Source: an archaeon (GTDB taxonomy: Archaea; Thermoproteota; Thermoprotei_A; Marsarchaeales; Marsarchaeaceae). Taken from it: 45,331 bases of DNA. The notes below the pieces were generated by a model, which was given only the letters and a program-made list of their open reading frames with translations, was not told the origin of the DNA and searched no databases. The stretch lies in assembly GCA_021800035.1 (NCBI GenBank), contig JAJYZJ010000010.1, positions 1 to 45,331 on the forward strand, read 5' to 3'. The position numbers and the translations under genes are program-made. This document shows positions 8,042 to 16,555 of the stretch, in pieces; position 1 is the stretch's first letter, and every line of letters starts with the position of its first letter.

Positions 8042-8638
8042 TTGGCGAGTGGACCGAGATATAAAGTTCAGTTCAGGCGACGTAGAGAGCTCAGGACTGA
8101 TTATCGAAAGCGGCTAAAGCTTCTCTCGTCAGGCGAACCTAGGGTCATTGTTCGCGCTTCGAATAAATATGTCACAGCGCAAATGATCAAATCTGTTGAC
8201 GCAAAAGATAGAGTAGTGTCGTCCGCTCATAGCCGTGAGCTTAAGAAACTGGGCTATCCAACTGGGCTATCTTCCGCCCCAGCTGCATATCTGACTGGAC
8301 TCCTTCTCGCGAAGCGTGCAATAAAACTCGGAATCGACTCGGCAGTGCTCGATACCGGAATATATGCGAGGAAGCCTCGGAGCAACGTCTATGCCTTCTT
8401 GAAAGGATGTGTAGAGGGTGGGTTGAATGTACCTCACTCGCAGGAAGTATTTGCTGACGATTCGAGGGTGAATGGCAAACACATCGCTGCTTACGCTCAG
8501 ATGTTGAAGGACTCCGCACCCGAAAAGTACTCGAAAATTTTTTCCCTGTACATCAAGGCGGGCGCTCCGCCCGAGTCGCTAGTGGAACTTGTTGAAACTG
8601 TTAAGTCCAAACTAGATTCCATTGTTGGGGGTGTCTGA
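8042..8638 (+). CDS. rpl18: Ribosomal protein L18 (uL18)
   Basis: L18 binds 5S rRNA. The 198-residue archaeal form is recognised from RYKVQFRRRRELRTDYRKRL at the N-terminus, LLSSGEPRVIVRASNKYV, and AAYLTGLLLAKRA. TTG start at 8042, directly after L19e. The end overlaps the S5 start region. Confidence 0.94.
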   Translation: MASGPRYKVQFRRRRELRTDYRKRLKLLSSGEPRVIVRASNKYVTAQMIKSVDAKDRVVSSAHSRELKKLGYPTGLSSAPAAYLTGLLLAKRAIKLGIDSAVLDTGIYARKPRSNVYAFLKGCVEGGLNVPHSQEVFADDSRVNGKHIAAYAQMLKDSAPEKYSKIFSLYIKAGAPPESLVELVETVKSKLDSIVGGV

Positions 8639-9284
8639 GCTGGGATTTCGCAGTGAATCGTTAGCGGAGACTGCAGCCGAGTGGGTGCCGAGAACGAAGT
8701 TGGGTAGGCTCGTGCAGGAAGGGAAAGTCGGGTCGCTCAAAGACGTGCTTGAGTACAACATGCCCATCAGAGAGCCTCAGATAGTTGACGCGCTTCTTCC
8801 AAATATTGAGTCAAAGGTTGTGTTTAGCGGAGTCGTACAACGCCAGACTGACGCGGGCGAGTCTAACAGTTTCAAGATCGTGACTGTCGTAGGCAACCGC
8901 GCAGGGTTCGTGGGTATAGGAGCAGGAAAGGCAAGGCAGTTGAATGATGCTCGGGCGAAGTCACTGACTGATGCGAAAATGAACATTACCTACATAAAGC
9001 GAGGATGCGGCAGTTGGGAATGTCGATGTGGTACTTTCCACAGTGTGCCATACAAAATGCTGGGCAAGACTGGGAGCGTCGCGGTAGAGATATTGCCCGC
9101 CCCAAGAGGTACCAGCTTGGTGGCCGCGGAAGTTGTCAGAGTGGTTTTGGGCTTGGCTGGGGTGAGTGACGCTTGGGCCCAGAGTTATGGTGAGACGAGA
9201 AACCCAATAAATGTCGCCTATGCTACGCTTGGAGCAATGAGGCAAGGACTTAAGTTCAAGGCGCCAGCTGACTGGTCTCGTTAG
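8631..9284 (+). CDS. rps5: Ribosomal protein S5 (uS5)
   Basis: S5 shapes the mRNA entry site and affects decoding accuracy. The N-terminal dsRBD-like domain (KVVFSGVVQRQTD...NSFKIVTVVGNRAGFVGIGAGKA) and the C-terminal domain (ILPAPRGTSLVAAEV) are clear. The start is uncertain: GTG 8631, which overlaps the L18 stop, or TTG 8622/8625. It is about 217 residues, normal for archaea. Confidence 0.93.
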   Translation: MSELGFRSESLAETAAEWVPRTKLGRLVQEGKVGSLKDVLEYNMPIREPQIVDALLPNIESKVVFSGVVQRQTDAGESNSFKIVTVVGNRAGFVGIGAGKARQLNDARAKSLTDAKMNITYIKRGCGSWECRCGTFHSVPYKMLGKTGSVAVEILPAPRGTSLVAAEVVRVVLGLAGVSDAWAQSYGETRNPINVAYATLGAMRQGLKFKAPADWSR

Positions 9285-9294
9285 AGGGTTTCAT

Positions 9295-9765
9295 ATGGCC
9301 AAGCTCCTCGGAGTGGTACGGTTACGAGGTACTGTGAAAATCCCTGGTCCAGCTAGAGAAACGCTCAAGCGGCTTAATCTTTCAAGTCGAAACTCGTTCG
9401 CGTTATATTATGATACGCCCTCGATAAGAGGAATGATGAAGAGAGTCGAGCGTTTTGTTGCATGGGGTGAGCTTGATCAAGAGTTTCTGAGCCTACTGTT
9501 AAGTAAAAGAGGGCGAACGGGAGCGGGCCACAAGCTGAATGCCGAAGAGTTCAAGGCCTTGGGGTTCGAATCCTGCGACGCATTAGCTAAGACGATTATC
9601 GACGGAGGTCTCCCTGGGCTCAGAGAGCGCGGGCTGTCAAACGTCTTTCATCTCACCCCTCCGAGCAAGGGTTTTGAAGGAAACCTTCGCAGACCATTTC
9701 GGAATGGGGGGGTCTGGGGGGATCAGGGGAAGGAAATCCACTCTCTTATTCAGAAGATGATTTAG
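9295..9765 (+). CDS. rpl30: Ribosomal protein L30 (uL30)
   Basis: The long archaeal form of L30 (156 residues against about 60 in bacteria). The L30 fold is visible at the N-terminus (VVRLRGTVKIPGPARETLKRLNL) and the archaeal C-terminal extension contains HLTPPSKGFEGNLRRPF. ATG at 9295. S5-L30-L15-SecY is the standard order. Confidence 0.94.
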   Translation: MAKLLGVVRLRGTVKIPGPARETLKRLNLSSRNSFALYYDTPSIRGMMKRVERFVAWGELDQEFLSLLLSKRGRTGAGHKLNAEEFKALGFESCDALAKTIIDGGLPGLRERGLSNVFHLTPPSKGFEGNLRRPFRNGGVWGDQGKEIHSLIQKMI

Positions 9766-9791
9766 GTGGGAGCGAGTAGGGCGTCAAAGCT

Positions 9792-10208
9792 ATGAGCGTC
9801 AGAAGAGAAAAAAGAAGCAGAAAGTTCAGGGGAACTCGGAGCGTTGGCTGGGGACGCATCGGCCAGCACCGCAAAGCGGGTTCGAAGGGAGGAACTGGCA
9901 TGTCTGGCTACCACAAGCACAAGTGGAGCTGGACGGTAAAGTATGGCCAGGATATTTTTGGAAAGAATGGTTTCAGTCGGCCGTGGGCGAGGAGGAAGGA
10001 GGATTCTCTGAATCTCGACCAGTTAGTAGAGATGGCCATTGCAAAAGGAACATGGTCGCTCGATCTTTCAGAACTCGGATATTCCAAGTTGCTCGGACGG
10101 GGACGAGTGAGTCAGCCAATTCACGTCAAGGTGGATTCCGCGAGTGCTACCGCGCGCGAAAAAATTAAGAGCGCGGGTGGAGAGATCGAACTGATCTCTA
10201 GGTCGTAG
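9792..10208 (+). CDS. rpl15: Ribosomal protein L15 (uL15)
   Basis: L15 is a late-assembly 50S protein. The 138-residue sequence has the Gly/Arg-rich N-terminus typical of the family (GRIGQHRKAGSKGGTGMSG) and the C-terminal globular part with IHVKVDSASATAREKI. ATG start at 9792. SecY follows after 17 nt. Confidence 0.95.
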   Translation: MSVRREKRSRKFRGTRSVGWGRIGQHRKAGSKGGTGMSGYHKHKWSWTVKYGQDIFGKNGFSRPWARRKEDSLNLDQLVEMAIAKGTWSLDLSELGYSKLLGRGRVSQPIHVKVDSASATAREKIKSAGGEIELISRS

Positions 10209-10225
10209 GTCAGGTAGAGCATTCC

Positions 10226-11689
10226 GTGGGCAGTAGCAGATTCCTGAGCGTGCTTGCGTCAGCTGCCAAGTTCCTGCCTGCGGCTTCGAAGCCGGGTCAG
10301 AAGCCTTCTTTGCGAGAGAAAGTGGCGTGGACCGGTCTTGCGCTCGTTGTCTACCTGGTGATGGCGGGGATACCTCTCTATGGAATTCCGGCCAATATAC
10401 TTCAGACAATTAGCATTCAGTCGTTAATTTTTGCCTCCAAGCAAGGCAGCCTGATGACTCTCGGTATAGGCCCGATCGTCACGGCGGGTATGATAATGCA
10501 GATTCTCGTCGGCTCAAAGATTCTTAATGTGGATCTTTCAAACACGGAAGATAGGGTCGATTTCACTGCGGCCCAAAAGACTTTCTCCGTGCTATTCACC
10601 GTCATTCAGGCGGCAGCATACACCCTCGGAGGTATATTTGGTAGTCTTACCCCCGGGACAACACTCCTTATCCTCCTTCAGCTCGTGTTTGCAACACTTC
10701 TTGTCATCCTGCTTGACGAAATGCTTCAGAAAGGATGGGGTATTGGCAGCGGCATAAGCTTGTTCATAATGGCGGGGGTGGCGTCCACGATTATCTACGA
10801 CGCCTTTTCCCCGCAACCATTCAGCACGAGTTCCACTAGCACTGCAGGGCCAACATACGCCTATGGCTCGATTGTTGCCACCTTCCAAGCCGCGGCGCAT
10901 GGTAATCCATTTTACACAATAATCAGAGCACCTGCAAACCTTGACCCTCATAACATTTCTCCCCCAGACCTAGTTGGGCTCGGGACCACTGTGGCCTTCA
11001 TATTGATACTGATTTATCTTCAGGGCATGAAAGTCGAGATACCAGTTGTCTATCAGAGGGCCCAGGGTTATCGTAGCAAAATCCCGCTGCAGTTCCTCTA
11101 CGTATCTAACGTTCCTGTGCTTCTGGCCGGCATTTTGTTCTCGGATTATTCATTCTTCGGCCAAGTGATCTGGTCGAAATTCAATCATCTAAGTAATTCT
11201 ATCTTTCTGAACTGGTTGGGCACGTATACTACGACTACAAATGCAGGTCTCCAGCCTATTGGTGGTCTCGCCTACTATCTTCAGAACCCCGCGGGCCTAT
11301 GGACTTCGGAGCATGAACCAATACGCGCTCTCGTGTTTGTGGGACTTCTCACCTTACTTTCGGTTGTATTCTCATTCATGTGGGTTGAAATCGCCGGACT
11401 CAGTCCGCGAGATCAGGCAGAGCAGTTGGCGAACAGTGGTTTGCAGATTGCTGGCTACAGAAGCTCAGTTGGGGTGGTTGAAAGCGTCCTCAGGAAACCA
11501 GTTTACGCACTAACATTCATGAGCTCTCTGGCTGCGGGTTTGATCGCTGGGATAGCGGATATTCTCGGGGCTTACGGCTCAGGAATCGGTATACTCCTCG
11601 CAATATCGATCGTCTACCAGATATACCAAATTCTTGTACAGGAACAGATTGAAGAACTGTATCCCGGCCTCGCAAGAATTCTGGAGTAG
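10226..11689 (+). CDS. secY: Protein translocase subunit SecY
   Basis: The channel-forming subunit of the archaeal Sec translocon, in the cytoplasmic membrane. The 487-residue protein is strongly hydrophobic with about ten membrane segments. It has the archaeal SecY N-terminus (LREKVAWTGLALVVYLVMAG, about residues 29-48), the plug region, and the conserved cytosolic loop with GMKVEIPVVYQRAQG. A late loop contains GLSPRDQAEQL. The GTG start is 17 nt after L15. adkA follows, but the DUF106 gene common at this spot in Euryarchaeota is absent. Confidence 0.96.
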   Translation: MGSSRFLSVLASAAKFLPAASKPGQKPSLREKVAWTGLALVVYLVMAGIPLYGIPANILQTISIQSLIFASKQGSLMTLGIGPIVTAGMIMQILVGSKILNVDLSNTEDRVDFTAAQKTFSVLFTVIQAAAYTLGGIFGSLTPGTTLLILLQLVFATLLVILLDEMLQKGWGIGSGISLFIMAGVASTIIYDAFSPQPFSTSSTSTAGPTYAYGSIVATFQAAAHGNPFYTIIRAPANLDPHNISPPDLVGLGTTVAFILILIYLQGMKVEIPVVYQRAQGYRSKIPLQFLYVSNVPVLLAGILFSDYSFFGQVIWSKFNHLSNSIFLNWLGTYTTTTNAGLQPIGGLAYYLQNPAGLWTSEHEPIRALVFVGLLTLLSVVFSFMWVEIAGLSPRDQAEQLANSGLQIAGYRSSVGVVESVLRKPVYALTFMSSLAAGLIAGIADILGAYGSGIGILLAISIVYQIYQILVQEQIEELYPGLARILE

Positions 11690-11695
11690 GTGTGA

Positions 11696-12307
11696 TTGTA
11701 CCCGTTTCTATCCGTACGATCTGTGCGGAAGGGGAAGCTCGTGGTCGTGGCGGGCGTTAATGGAGTAGGGAAGAGCACCGTTCTCGCCAAGCTCAGAGAG
11801 GGCGGACACTTAGGAACCGTCCCATCGATTTACAACTTCGGTGATGTGATGCTACGTCTTGCCCTCGAAAGAGGGTGGGTGGAGCACAGGGACCAGTTAC
11901 GCAAGCTTCCTCTTGAGCGTCAACTTGCGCTTCAAAGTTCTGCGGCTGAAAGTCTGGCTTCCAAGGCCCGCGATGAAAATGTGCTCGTGGACACTCACGT
12001 GCTTGTGCCCACCCGAAGTGGCCTCTGGCCAGGATTGCCCCTGTGGGTGGTCGAAGGGTTGGTGCCAGACGTAATTGTGCTTATTGAGGCCTCGCCGGAA
12101 GTTACGCTCAAGCATAGACAGGCTGACCTCCACAGAGAGCGTAGAGACCAAGAGACTCCTGAAGAGGTAAAGAGGTTCATGGAAATGAATCGTGCCGCTG
12201 CCTTTGCGTCCGCGGTGCTCGTGGGAGCTGCGGTTCAGATAGTCCAGAACGTTGAGGGGAATCCATCCGTTGCCGCCGATGCCATAGTTAAACTTTTCAG
12301 CACATAA
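11696..12307 (+). CDS. adkA: Adenylate kinase, archaeal type
   Basis: Catalyses ATP + AMP = 2 ADP. A P-loop, GVNGVGKS, lies at about residues 21-28. LVDTHVLVPTRSGLWPGLP and VIVLIEASPEV are typical of archaeal AdkA rather than bacterial Adk. It is 203 residues, close to the family size. TTG start 6 nt after secY. The secY-adk neighbourhood is conserved in archaea. Confidence 0.9.
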   Translation: MYPFLSVRSVRKGKLVVVAGVNGVGKSTVLAKLREGGHLGTVPSIYNFGDVMLRLALERGWVEHRDQLRKLPLERQLALQSSAAESLASKARDENVLVDTHVLVPTRSGLWPGLPLWVVEGLVPDVIVLIEASPEVTLKHRQADLHRERRDQETPEEVKRFMEMNRAAAFASAVLVGAAVQIVQNVEGNPSVAADAIVKLFST

Positions 12308-12321
12308 TCCTACGGCGGAAC

Positions 12322-12885
12322 ATGGTTGTAATAACGGTCAGCGGTCCACCGGGGAGCGGTAAGTCTACCGTAGCAAGGAAGCTTGCGGAAGTGTTGAAGC
12401 TCCGGTACGTCTCAGCGGGTTCTATGTTCAGGGAACTCGCTGAAAGGCGGGGGGTGGACCTTGTCGAGCTCTCGAAGCAAGCAGAGAGAGATTTTTCGAT
12501 TGACAGGGAGATAGATTCTATGACGATAACTGAGGCAAAGGCGGGCTCGGTTGTGCTCGATGGTCACTTGACAGGCTGGGTGGCTGACCAAGCTGACTTT
12601 AAGATTTATCTCAACGCTCCATTAGAAATACGTAGTGAAAGAATATCGGTTCGTGAATCTATCCCCCTCGACGCTGCTCTTCTTGAGTGCAGATTCAGGG
12701 AACTGAGCGAAAAGGAACGATACAAGAGATCCTATGGCTACGATCTTGAGCAGCTCAAGGGGTTCGACCTTGTTCTGAATACTGCAAGCTGGGAGCTAAA
12801 CGACCTTCTGGAAATTTCTGCCAGGGCTACATTAACTGCGTTAAAGGTAAAGGTGGCGGTCAGTGAGAAACGTAAAGACGCTTAG
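12322..12885 (+). CDS. cmk: Cytidylate kinase, archaeal type
   Basis: Phosphorylates CMP/dCMP. The P-loop GPPGSGKS is at residues 8-15, followed by [15 protein letters not shown] and [12 protein letters not shown], the pattern of the short archaeal Cmk family (187 residues; usual 175-190). ATG start. Its last 23 nt overlap the cbf5 start, as in many archaeal genomes where cmk precedes cbf5. Confidence 0.92.
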   Translation: MVVITVSGPPGSGKSTVARKLAEVLKLRYVSAGSMFRELAERRGVDLVELSKQAERDFSIDREIDSMTITEAKAGSVVLDGHLTGWVADQADFKIYLNAPLEIRSERISVRESIPLDAALLECRFRELSEKERYKRSYGYDLEQLKGFDLVLNTASWELNDLLEISARATLTALKVKVAVSEKRKDA

Positions 12886-13874
12886 CCCTGAACGATTGAG
12901 CCGCGCGGTTTGGAAGACTAAGTGCGAAATATCCGGTATCCAGGTCCAGGATCTCTATTCAACGCCGTCTGCTCTGCTTGAACGCAGTATGGTTAATGTG
13001 GACAAGCCAAGAGGACCTAGTAGTCATGAAGTAGCGGCTTGGGTAGGACGGTTGCTGAGGGTAAAAAGAGTCGGCCATGGGGGGACTCTAGAGCTTTGGC
13101 GTAGACACGAAGCGGAGAAACCCCCTCGTGAGCGGAGTGTTAACTGTTACCCTTATGAGCGCGAATCGACTTCTGTTCTGGCTGGTCTCTTCGAAGAAGC
13201 GTTATGTTGGGGTCGCCAAACTTCACGACGATATCTCAGATGAACGAGTCTTCAGAGTTTGCACTGAATTTCAAGGGTGTATTTATCAGACTCCCCCATT
13301 GAAGGCGGCCGTGAAACGCCAATTAAGAACTCGTACAATTTATTCGTTGAAATTGCTTGAAAAAAGAGACCGGCTCCTACTGTTTGAAACTGAGGTCGAC
13401 GCTGGTACCTACATAAGGAAGCTATGTTTCGACATGGGCGAAGCTCTTGGTGTAGGGATGAGCATGGTCGAACTAAGAAGGGTTGCTAGTGGGCCGTTCA
13501 GAGAAGAAGATTTAGTAAGGTTGGAAGAGCTGGCGTATGCCGCTCAGCTGCTGAAGCAGGGAGACACTTCCGAGATATATCGAGTGCTGACACCAGTTGA
13601 GCTCGGCTTTCCGGACCTTCCTTTCTTCATCATTCGTTGTAACGCCGCGGACAGTCTCTATCGCGGTGCGTCGCTATCGGCGCCAGGAGTAATAGCTTAT
13701 TCAAGTGAGATTCAGTTGGGAGCCCCTGCTGCCGTATTTTCGGAAGAAGGTGACCTTGTTGAACTTGCCGAGCCATCCGTGTCAGCGGAGGGGCTCGCGA
13801 GTGTCCAGCACGGTATAGTTGCCACACCTCTCAGAGTCCTGGACCCCGTAGTTCGGAAAAGCGCGTCCGAATGA
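12863..13874 (+). CDS. cbf5: tRNA/rRNA pseudouridine synthase Cbf5 (dyskerin homologue), split by a 28-nt intron
   Basis: Catalytic subunit of archaeal H/ACA RNPs, also able to modify tRNA U55. Exon 1 is 12863-13091 (GTG start inside cmk) and exon 2 is 13120-13874. Joined they give 327 residues, the normal size. Exon 1 ends in GHGGTL and exon 2 continues in another frame as PLVSGVLTV. Removing 28 nt yields GHGGTLDPLVSGVL, the family's catalytic motif, with the Asp codon (GAC) made across the junction. Downstream are [10 protein letters not shown], the PPLKAAVKR motif, TYIRKLC, and a C-terminal PUA domain. Unspliced mRNA would stop at 13243. It could instead be a frameshifted pseudogene, but the exact repair and the RNA fold argue against that. 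Confidence 0.9.
13092..13119 (+). other. Predicted 28-nt archaeal pre-mRNA intron in cbf5 (bulge-helix-bulge)
   Basis: The RNA can fold as follows. The outer exon helix is GGGGG (13080-13084) with CCCCC (13121-13125). A85 is unpaired. The central helix is CUCU (13086-13089) with GGAG (13114-13117). The 5' bulge is AGA (13090-13092) and the 3' bulge is AAA (13118-13120). The inner helix is GCUUUG (13093-13098) with CGAAGC (13108-13113), with a 9-nt loop. Cutting each bulge between its second and third base, the rule for the archaeal splicing endonuclease, removes 13092-13119 and restores the frame. Because base 92 equals base 120, cutting at 13093-13120 gives the same mRNA. Confidence 0.85.
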
Positions 13875-13905
13875 GCCAAACTTCGAAGGCGTGCTGAACT
13901 CTACT

Positions 13906-13917
13906 ACATATATAACC
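13906..13917 (+). promoter_or_regulatory. TATA box of the tRNA-Ser gene
   Basis: ACATATATAACC is centred about 30 nt upstream of the tRNA 5' end at 13941, the expected archaeal TATA-to-start distance. Confidence 0.65.
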
Positions 13918-13940
13918 CCCTTTCGGTAGTTCGCAGTGGT

Positions 13941-14028
13941 GCCGGGGTCTCCTAGCCTGGTATGGAGCGGGCCTGGAGAGCCCGTGGTCCTTTGGGCCTC
14001 GCGGGTTCAAATCCCGCCCCCGGCGCCA
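13941..14028 (+). tRNA. tRNA-Ser (GGA anticodon), CCA encoded
   Basis: A class II tRNA of 88 nt. The acceptor stem is GCCGGGG/CCCCGGC with discriminator G and an encoded CCA (14026-14028). The anticodon arm is CGGGC-CTGGAGA-GCCCG, placing GGA in the anticodon position (Ser, UCC/UCU codons). A long variable arm (around GGTCCTTTGGGCC) is typical of tRNA-Ser. The T arm is GCGGG-TTCAAAT-CCCGC. There is no intron. It is transcribed between cbf5 and S13, followed by a T-rich stretch. Confidence 0.95.
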
Positions 14029-14046
14029 TTTATACTCTTTAATTGC
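14029..14046 (+). terminator. T-rich stretch after tRNA-Ser, possible terminator
   Basis: TTTATACTCTTTAATT follows the encoded CCA directly. Archaeal termination often uses oligo-T on the coding strand. Weak because the T runs are short. Confidence 0.3.
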
Positions 14047-14117
14047 GTAGCCACGAGAGTCGCCCGGCGGTGTTGCGGAATCCGCTATCATGCGGCTCAT
14101 GTCTATCCGACTCGCAG

Positions 14118-14131
14118 TTCTTAAATAACTT
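14118..14131 (+). promoter_or_regulatory. Probable promoter of the S13-S4-S11-rpoD genes
   Basis: TTCTTAAATAACTT is the clearest A/T element between the tRNA and S13. It lies about 50 nt before the S13 TTG start. It resembles the element in front of S15 (CTTAAATAG). Confidence 0.4.
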
Positions 14132-14178
14132 CAGGAGTTGAGGTTGACGCTAAACTCAATCTCTGGGTGCCGTGATAG

Positions 14179-14733
14179 TTGTCTAATTCAAGTTACAGGG
14201 TTGTTCTCCGGGTTGCAGGTGTAGACCTCACGGGGAACCTCAAAGTCGGTTACGCACTCTCTAGGATTCGGGGTGTCGGGATTGCGTATTCGAACGCGAT
14301 TCTTCATTCGCTTGGTATAGACCCGAATATACCGCTGGGTTTGCTACCTGAGGAGACAATAATGGAACTGGAATCGGCTTTGCGGGCCCCAGAAAAGCAC
14401 TCAATACCGGGTTGGCTCTATAACAGGCAGAAGGATCCTTTCACGGGCACCACATCTCACGCCGTAGGTCCAGAACTGCTCATCAACGTGAGAAAGGATG
14501 TTGAGGGTATGATAAAGTCGAGGAGCTGGAAGGGGGTCAGGCATGCAGCAGGACTCAAGGTGAGAGGTCAGAAGACGAAGACGACGGGAAGGTTGGGCCA
14601 AGCAGTTGGGGTTAAGCGGAAGGCCATAGTTGCGGGTGGACCAGCTGCTGGGGCGGCAGCACCAGGAGGGACGGCAGCCGCAGGGTCTACGCCTACTGCT
14701 CAAGCATCACCCTCAAAGTCGGAGGAAAAGTGA
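14179..14733 (+). CDS. rps13: Ribosomal protein S13 (uS13)
   Basis: S13 lies in the 30S head and contacts P-site tRNA and L5. The core (LTGNLKVGYALSRIRGVG, IPGWLYNRQKD, then GVRHAAGLKVRGQKTKTTG) is typical of archaeal S13. The last ~35 residues are a Gly/Ala/Pro-rich tail, making the protein 184 residues against about 150 in most archaea. TTG start. S4 begins immediately after its stop codon. Confidence 0.95.
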   Translation: MSNSSYRVVLRVAGVDLTGNLKVGYALSRIRGVGIAYSNAILHSLGIDPNIPLGLLPEETIMELESALRAPEKHSIPGWLYNRQKDPFTGTTSHAVGPELLINVRKDVEGMIKSRSWKGVRHAAGLKVRGQKTKTTGRLGQAVGVKRKAIVAGGPAAGAAAPGGTAAAGSTPTAQASPSKSEEK

Positions 14734-15294
14734 TTGGGCGACCCTAGGCGCATGAAGAGGACTTGGACTGGTCCGAAGAATCCTTGGCGAACCGAAGACC
14801 TCAGAGAGGCGCTGCGCCTAATCGGGGAATATGGGTTGCGAAACAAAAAGGAACTTTACAAAGCGGCGAGCATCGCAAGGGAGTATCGAAAGCAGGCTCG
14901 CGGCATGTTAGCCTTGACCGACGCAGAACGGGTTACGATTGAAAAGGCGCTGGTGCTACGCCTCTTTAAACGGGGCCTGATCAAGTACGAAAACGCTACG
15001 TCTGATACAATTTTATCACTGACTTCGAAGGATGTTCTTGAAAGGAGACTTCAGACTGTTGTATATCGAAAAGGACTTGCGCAAACTATTCATCAGGCTA
15101 GGCAGATGGTTGCGCACGGCCACATTGTGCTGGGTGACAGGGTTGTGAATATCCCCGGCTATCTGGTTTCAACATCTGACGAGGAGAAGATTGCGATTAC
15201 GTCGTCCAGTCCGATGTATGCTGCATTTTTAAACAGGACTTCATCACAGAACAAGGCCGCGCCCGTTACGGTCAATTCCGGTGAAAGCTCATAG
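14734..15294 (+). CDS. rps4: Ribosomal protein S4 (uS4)
   Basis: S4 is a primary 16S rRNA binder that nucleates 30S assembly. The 186-residue archaeal form has [16 protein letters not shown] near the start and an S4 domain at about residues 105-165 ([20 protein letters not shown], then [20 protein letters not shown]). TTG start, zero spacing from S13. Its TAG stop (15292-15294) overlaps the proposed AUA start of S11. Confidence 0.95.
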   Translation: MGDPRRMKRTWTGPKNPWRTEDLREALRLIGEYGLRNKKELYKAASIAREYRKQARGMLALTDAERVTIEKALVLRLFKRGLIKYENATSDTILSLTSKDVLERRLQTVVYRKGLAQTIHQARQMVAHGHIVLGDRVVNIPGYLVSTSDEEKIAITSSSPMYAAFLNRTSSQNKAAPVTVNSGESS

Positions 15295-15689
15295 CGTCAC
15301 AGCTTGACCTTAAGTGGGGTCTCGCCCACATATACAGCTCATATAACAACACTATTGTGCACGTCACTGACCTTTCCGGTGCTGAGACCCTGGCCATGAG
15401 CTCGGGTGGGAAAGTGGTGAAAGCAGACAGAGAAAGGGCCTCGCCTTACGCTGCAATGCTCTCTGCTTCACAGGCCGCGCAGGCCACATTAAGCAAAGGT
15501 GTCAATGCTCTTGTGGTGTATGTTAGGGCTCCCGGGGGTCACGGGCCGAAGACACCAGGTCCAGGAGCCCAGTCCGCGATTAGGACTCTCTCGAGAGCCG
15601 GATTCATGATTGGTAAGATTACCGACGTTACTCCCCTCCCTACTGACTCTACCCGAAGGCCAGGGGGCAGGCGTGGGCGGAGGGTGTAG
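15291..15689 (+). CDS. rps11: Ribosomal protein S11 (uS11), apparent AUA start
   Basis: S11 forms the 30S platform. Conserved sequence [20 protein letters not shown] begins well before the first in-frame GTG (15357), which would cut off part of this motif. The open frame reaches back only to a TGA at 15282-15284 and has no ATG, GTG or TTG upstream of the motif. The best candidate is ATA at 15291, exactly 6 nt after a GGTGA Shine-Dalgarno (15280-15284) and overlapping the S4 stop as ATAG. This gives 132 residues, the usual archaeal size. The C-terminus PGGRRGRRV is typical. Confidence 0.92.
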   Translation: MASQLDLKWGLAHIYSSYNNTIVHVTDLSGAETLAMSSGGKVVKADRERASPYAAMLSASQAAQATLSKGVNALVVYVRAPGGHGPKTPGPGAQSAIRTLSRAGFMIGKITDVTPLPTDSTRRPGGRRGRRV

Positions 15690-15694
15690 AGATA

Positions 15695-16555
15695 TTGGGC
15701 TCTAAGTTAGAACGATTCAAGATTGTCCAAGATAGCGGTAACATTCTCACGGTCGAATTGAGTGGTTTTCCCAAAGAGCTAGTTAATGCACTGAGACGAA
15801 TAGCAATGGCGGAGGTCCCAGTAATGGCGATAGACGAGGTCCTGTTTACTGAAAACACTTCTTCGCTCTACAACGAGTATATAGCTCATAGGCTCGGACT
15901 GCTGCCGCTAAAAACCCAAGGGGAGCCTGAAACCCTGGCCCAGGTATCACTTGACATCCAGAGCGGAAGCTCCCTTCCTGAAAGAGTGGATTTTCAGCTC
16001 CGTGCTGAGGGTCCTTCTGGAAGCGAAAAATCGACAACCGTAACGGCAGGAAATCTGAAGCCAATGGGGGACGCTGCAGAAATCGAGCCTGTATATTCTG
16101 ATGTTCCTCTTTTCAGGCTCGGTAGGGGACAGGTAGTCGAGTTTCAGGCTTTTGCGCGGTATGGTATTGGCAAACAGCATGCGAAATTCAGCCCTGTGAG
16201 TCCGGCCACTTATACCTTTAAACCCGTGATCATATTCGATAAATCTAAGGACTTTAACTGCGAAGAGCATGTCTTAGTCTGTCCGAAGAACTGCCTCGAG
16301 TACAAGAATCAGGAGCTGGTTTTCACCGACCCATGGGAATGCATTCTCTGCAAGGCCTGTGAGAAGGATTGCAAGTCGGGGGCCACCAAAATTTCCTGGG
16401 ACGAATCTACGGTGCGCTTGACCATCGAATCAACAGGAAGTCTTCCCGCGCGGGTGATTTTCAAGACTGCTTTGCTTATACTTATGAAAAAGCTGGAGCT
16501 TGCACAGAAGTTGCTGAGCCGTAAACTCACGGTCGAGGAGGTACACTCCCAGTGA
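15695..16555 (+). CDS. rpoD: RNA polymerase subunit D (Rpb3/alpha-like) with ferredoxin-like domain
   Basis: Subunit D, with L, N and P, nucleates RNA polymerase assembly. The N-terminal part (LSGFPKELVNALRRIAMAEV, about residues 22-41) and C-terminus match archaeal RpoD. Between about residues 188 and 235 is a ferredoxin-like insert with CPKNC followed by ECILCKACEKDC, giving a complete CxxCxxCxxxC motif. At least one 4Fe-4S cluster is plausible. Iron-sulphur RpoD occurs in only some archaeal lineages. TTG start, in the usual S11-rpoD-L18e order. The stop overlaps L18e by 4 nt. Confidence 0.95.
   Translation: MGSKLERFKIVQDSGNILTVELSGFPKELVNALRRIAMAEVPVMAIDEVLFTENTSSLYNEYIAHRLGLLPLKTQGEPETLAQVSLDIQSGSSLPERVDFQLRAEGPSGSEKSTTVTAGNLKPMGDAAEIEPVYSDVPLFRLGRGQVVEFQAFARYGIGKQHAKFSPVSPATYTFKPVIIFDKSKDFNCEEHVLVCPKNCLEYKNQELVFTDPWECILCKACEKDCKSGATKISWDESTVRLTIESTGSLPARVIFKTALLILMKKLELAQKLLSRKLTVEEVHSQ

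Noticed and set aside
13941-14028. Possible intron in tRNA-Ser
   Set aside because: The anticodon stem and 7-nt loop are complete and uninterrupted.
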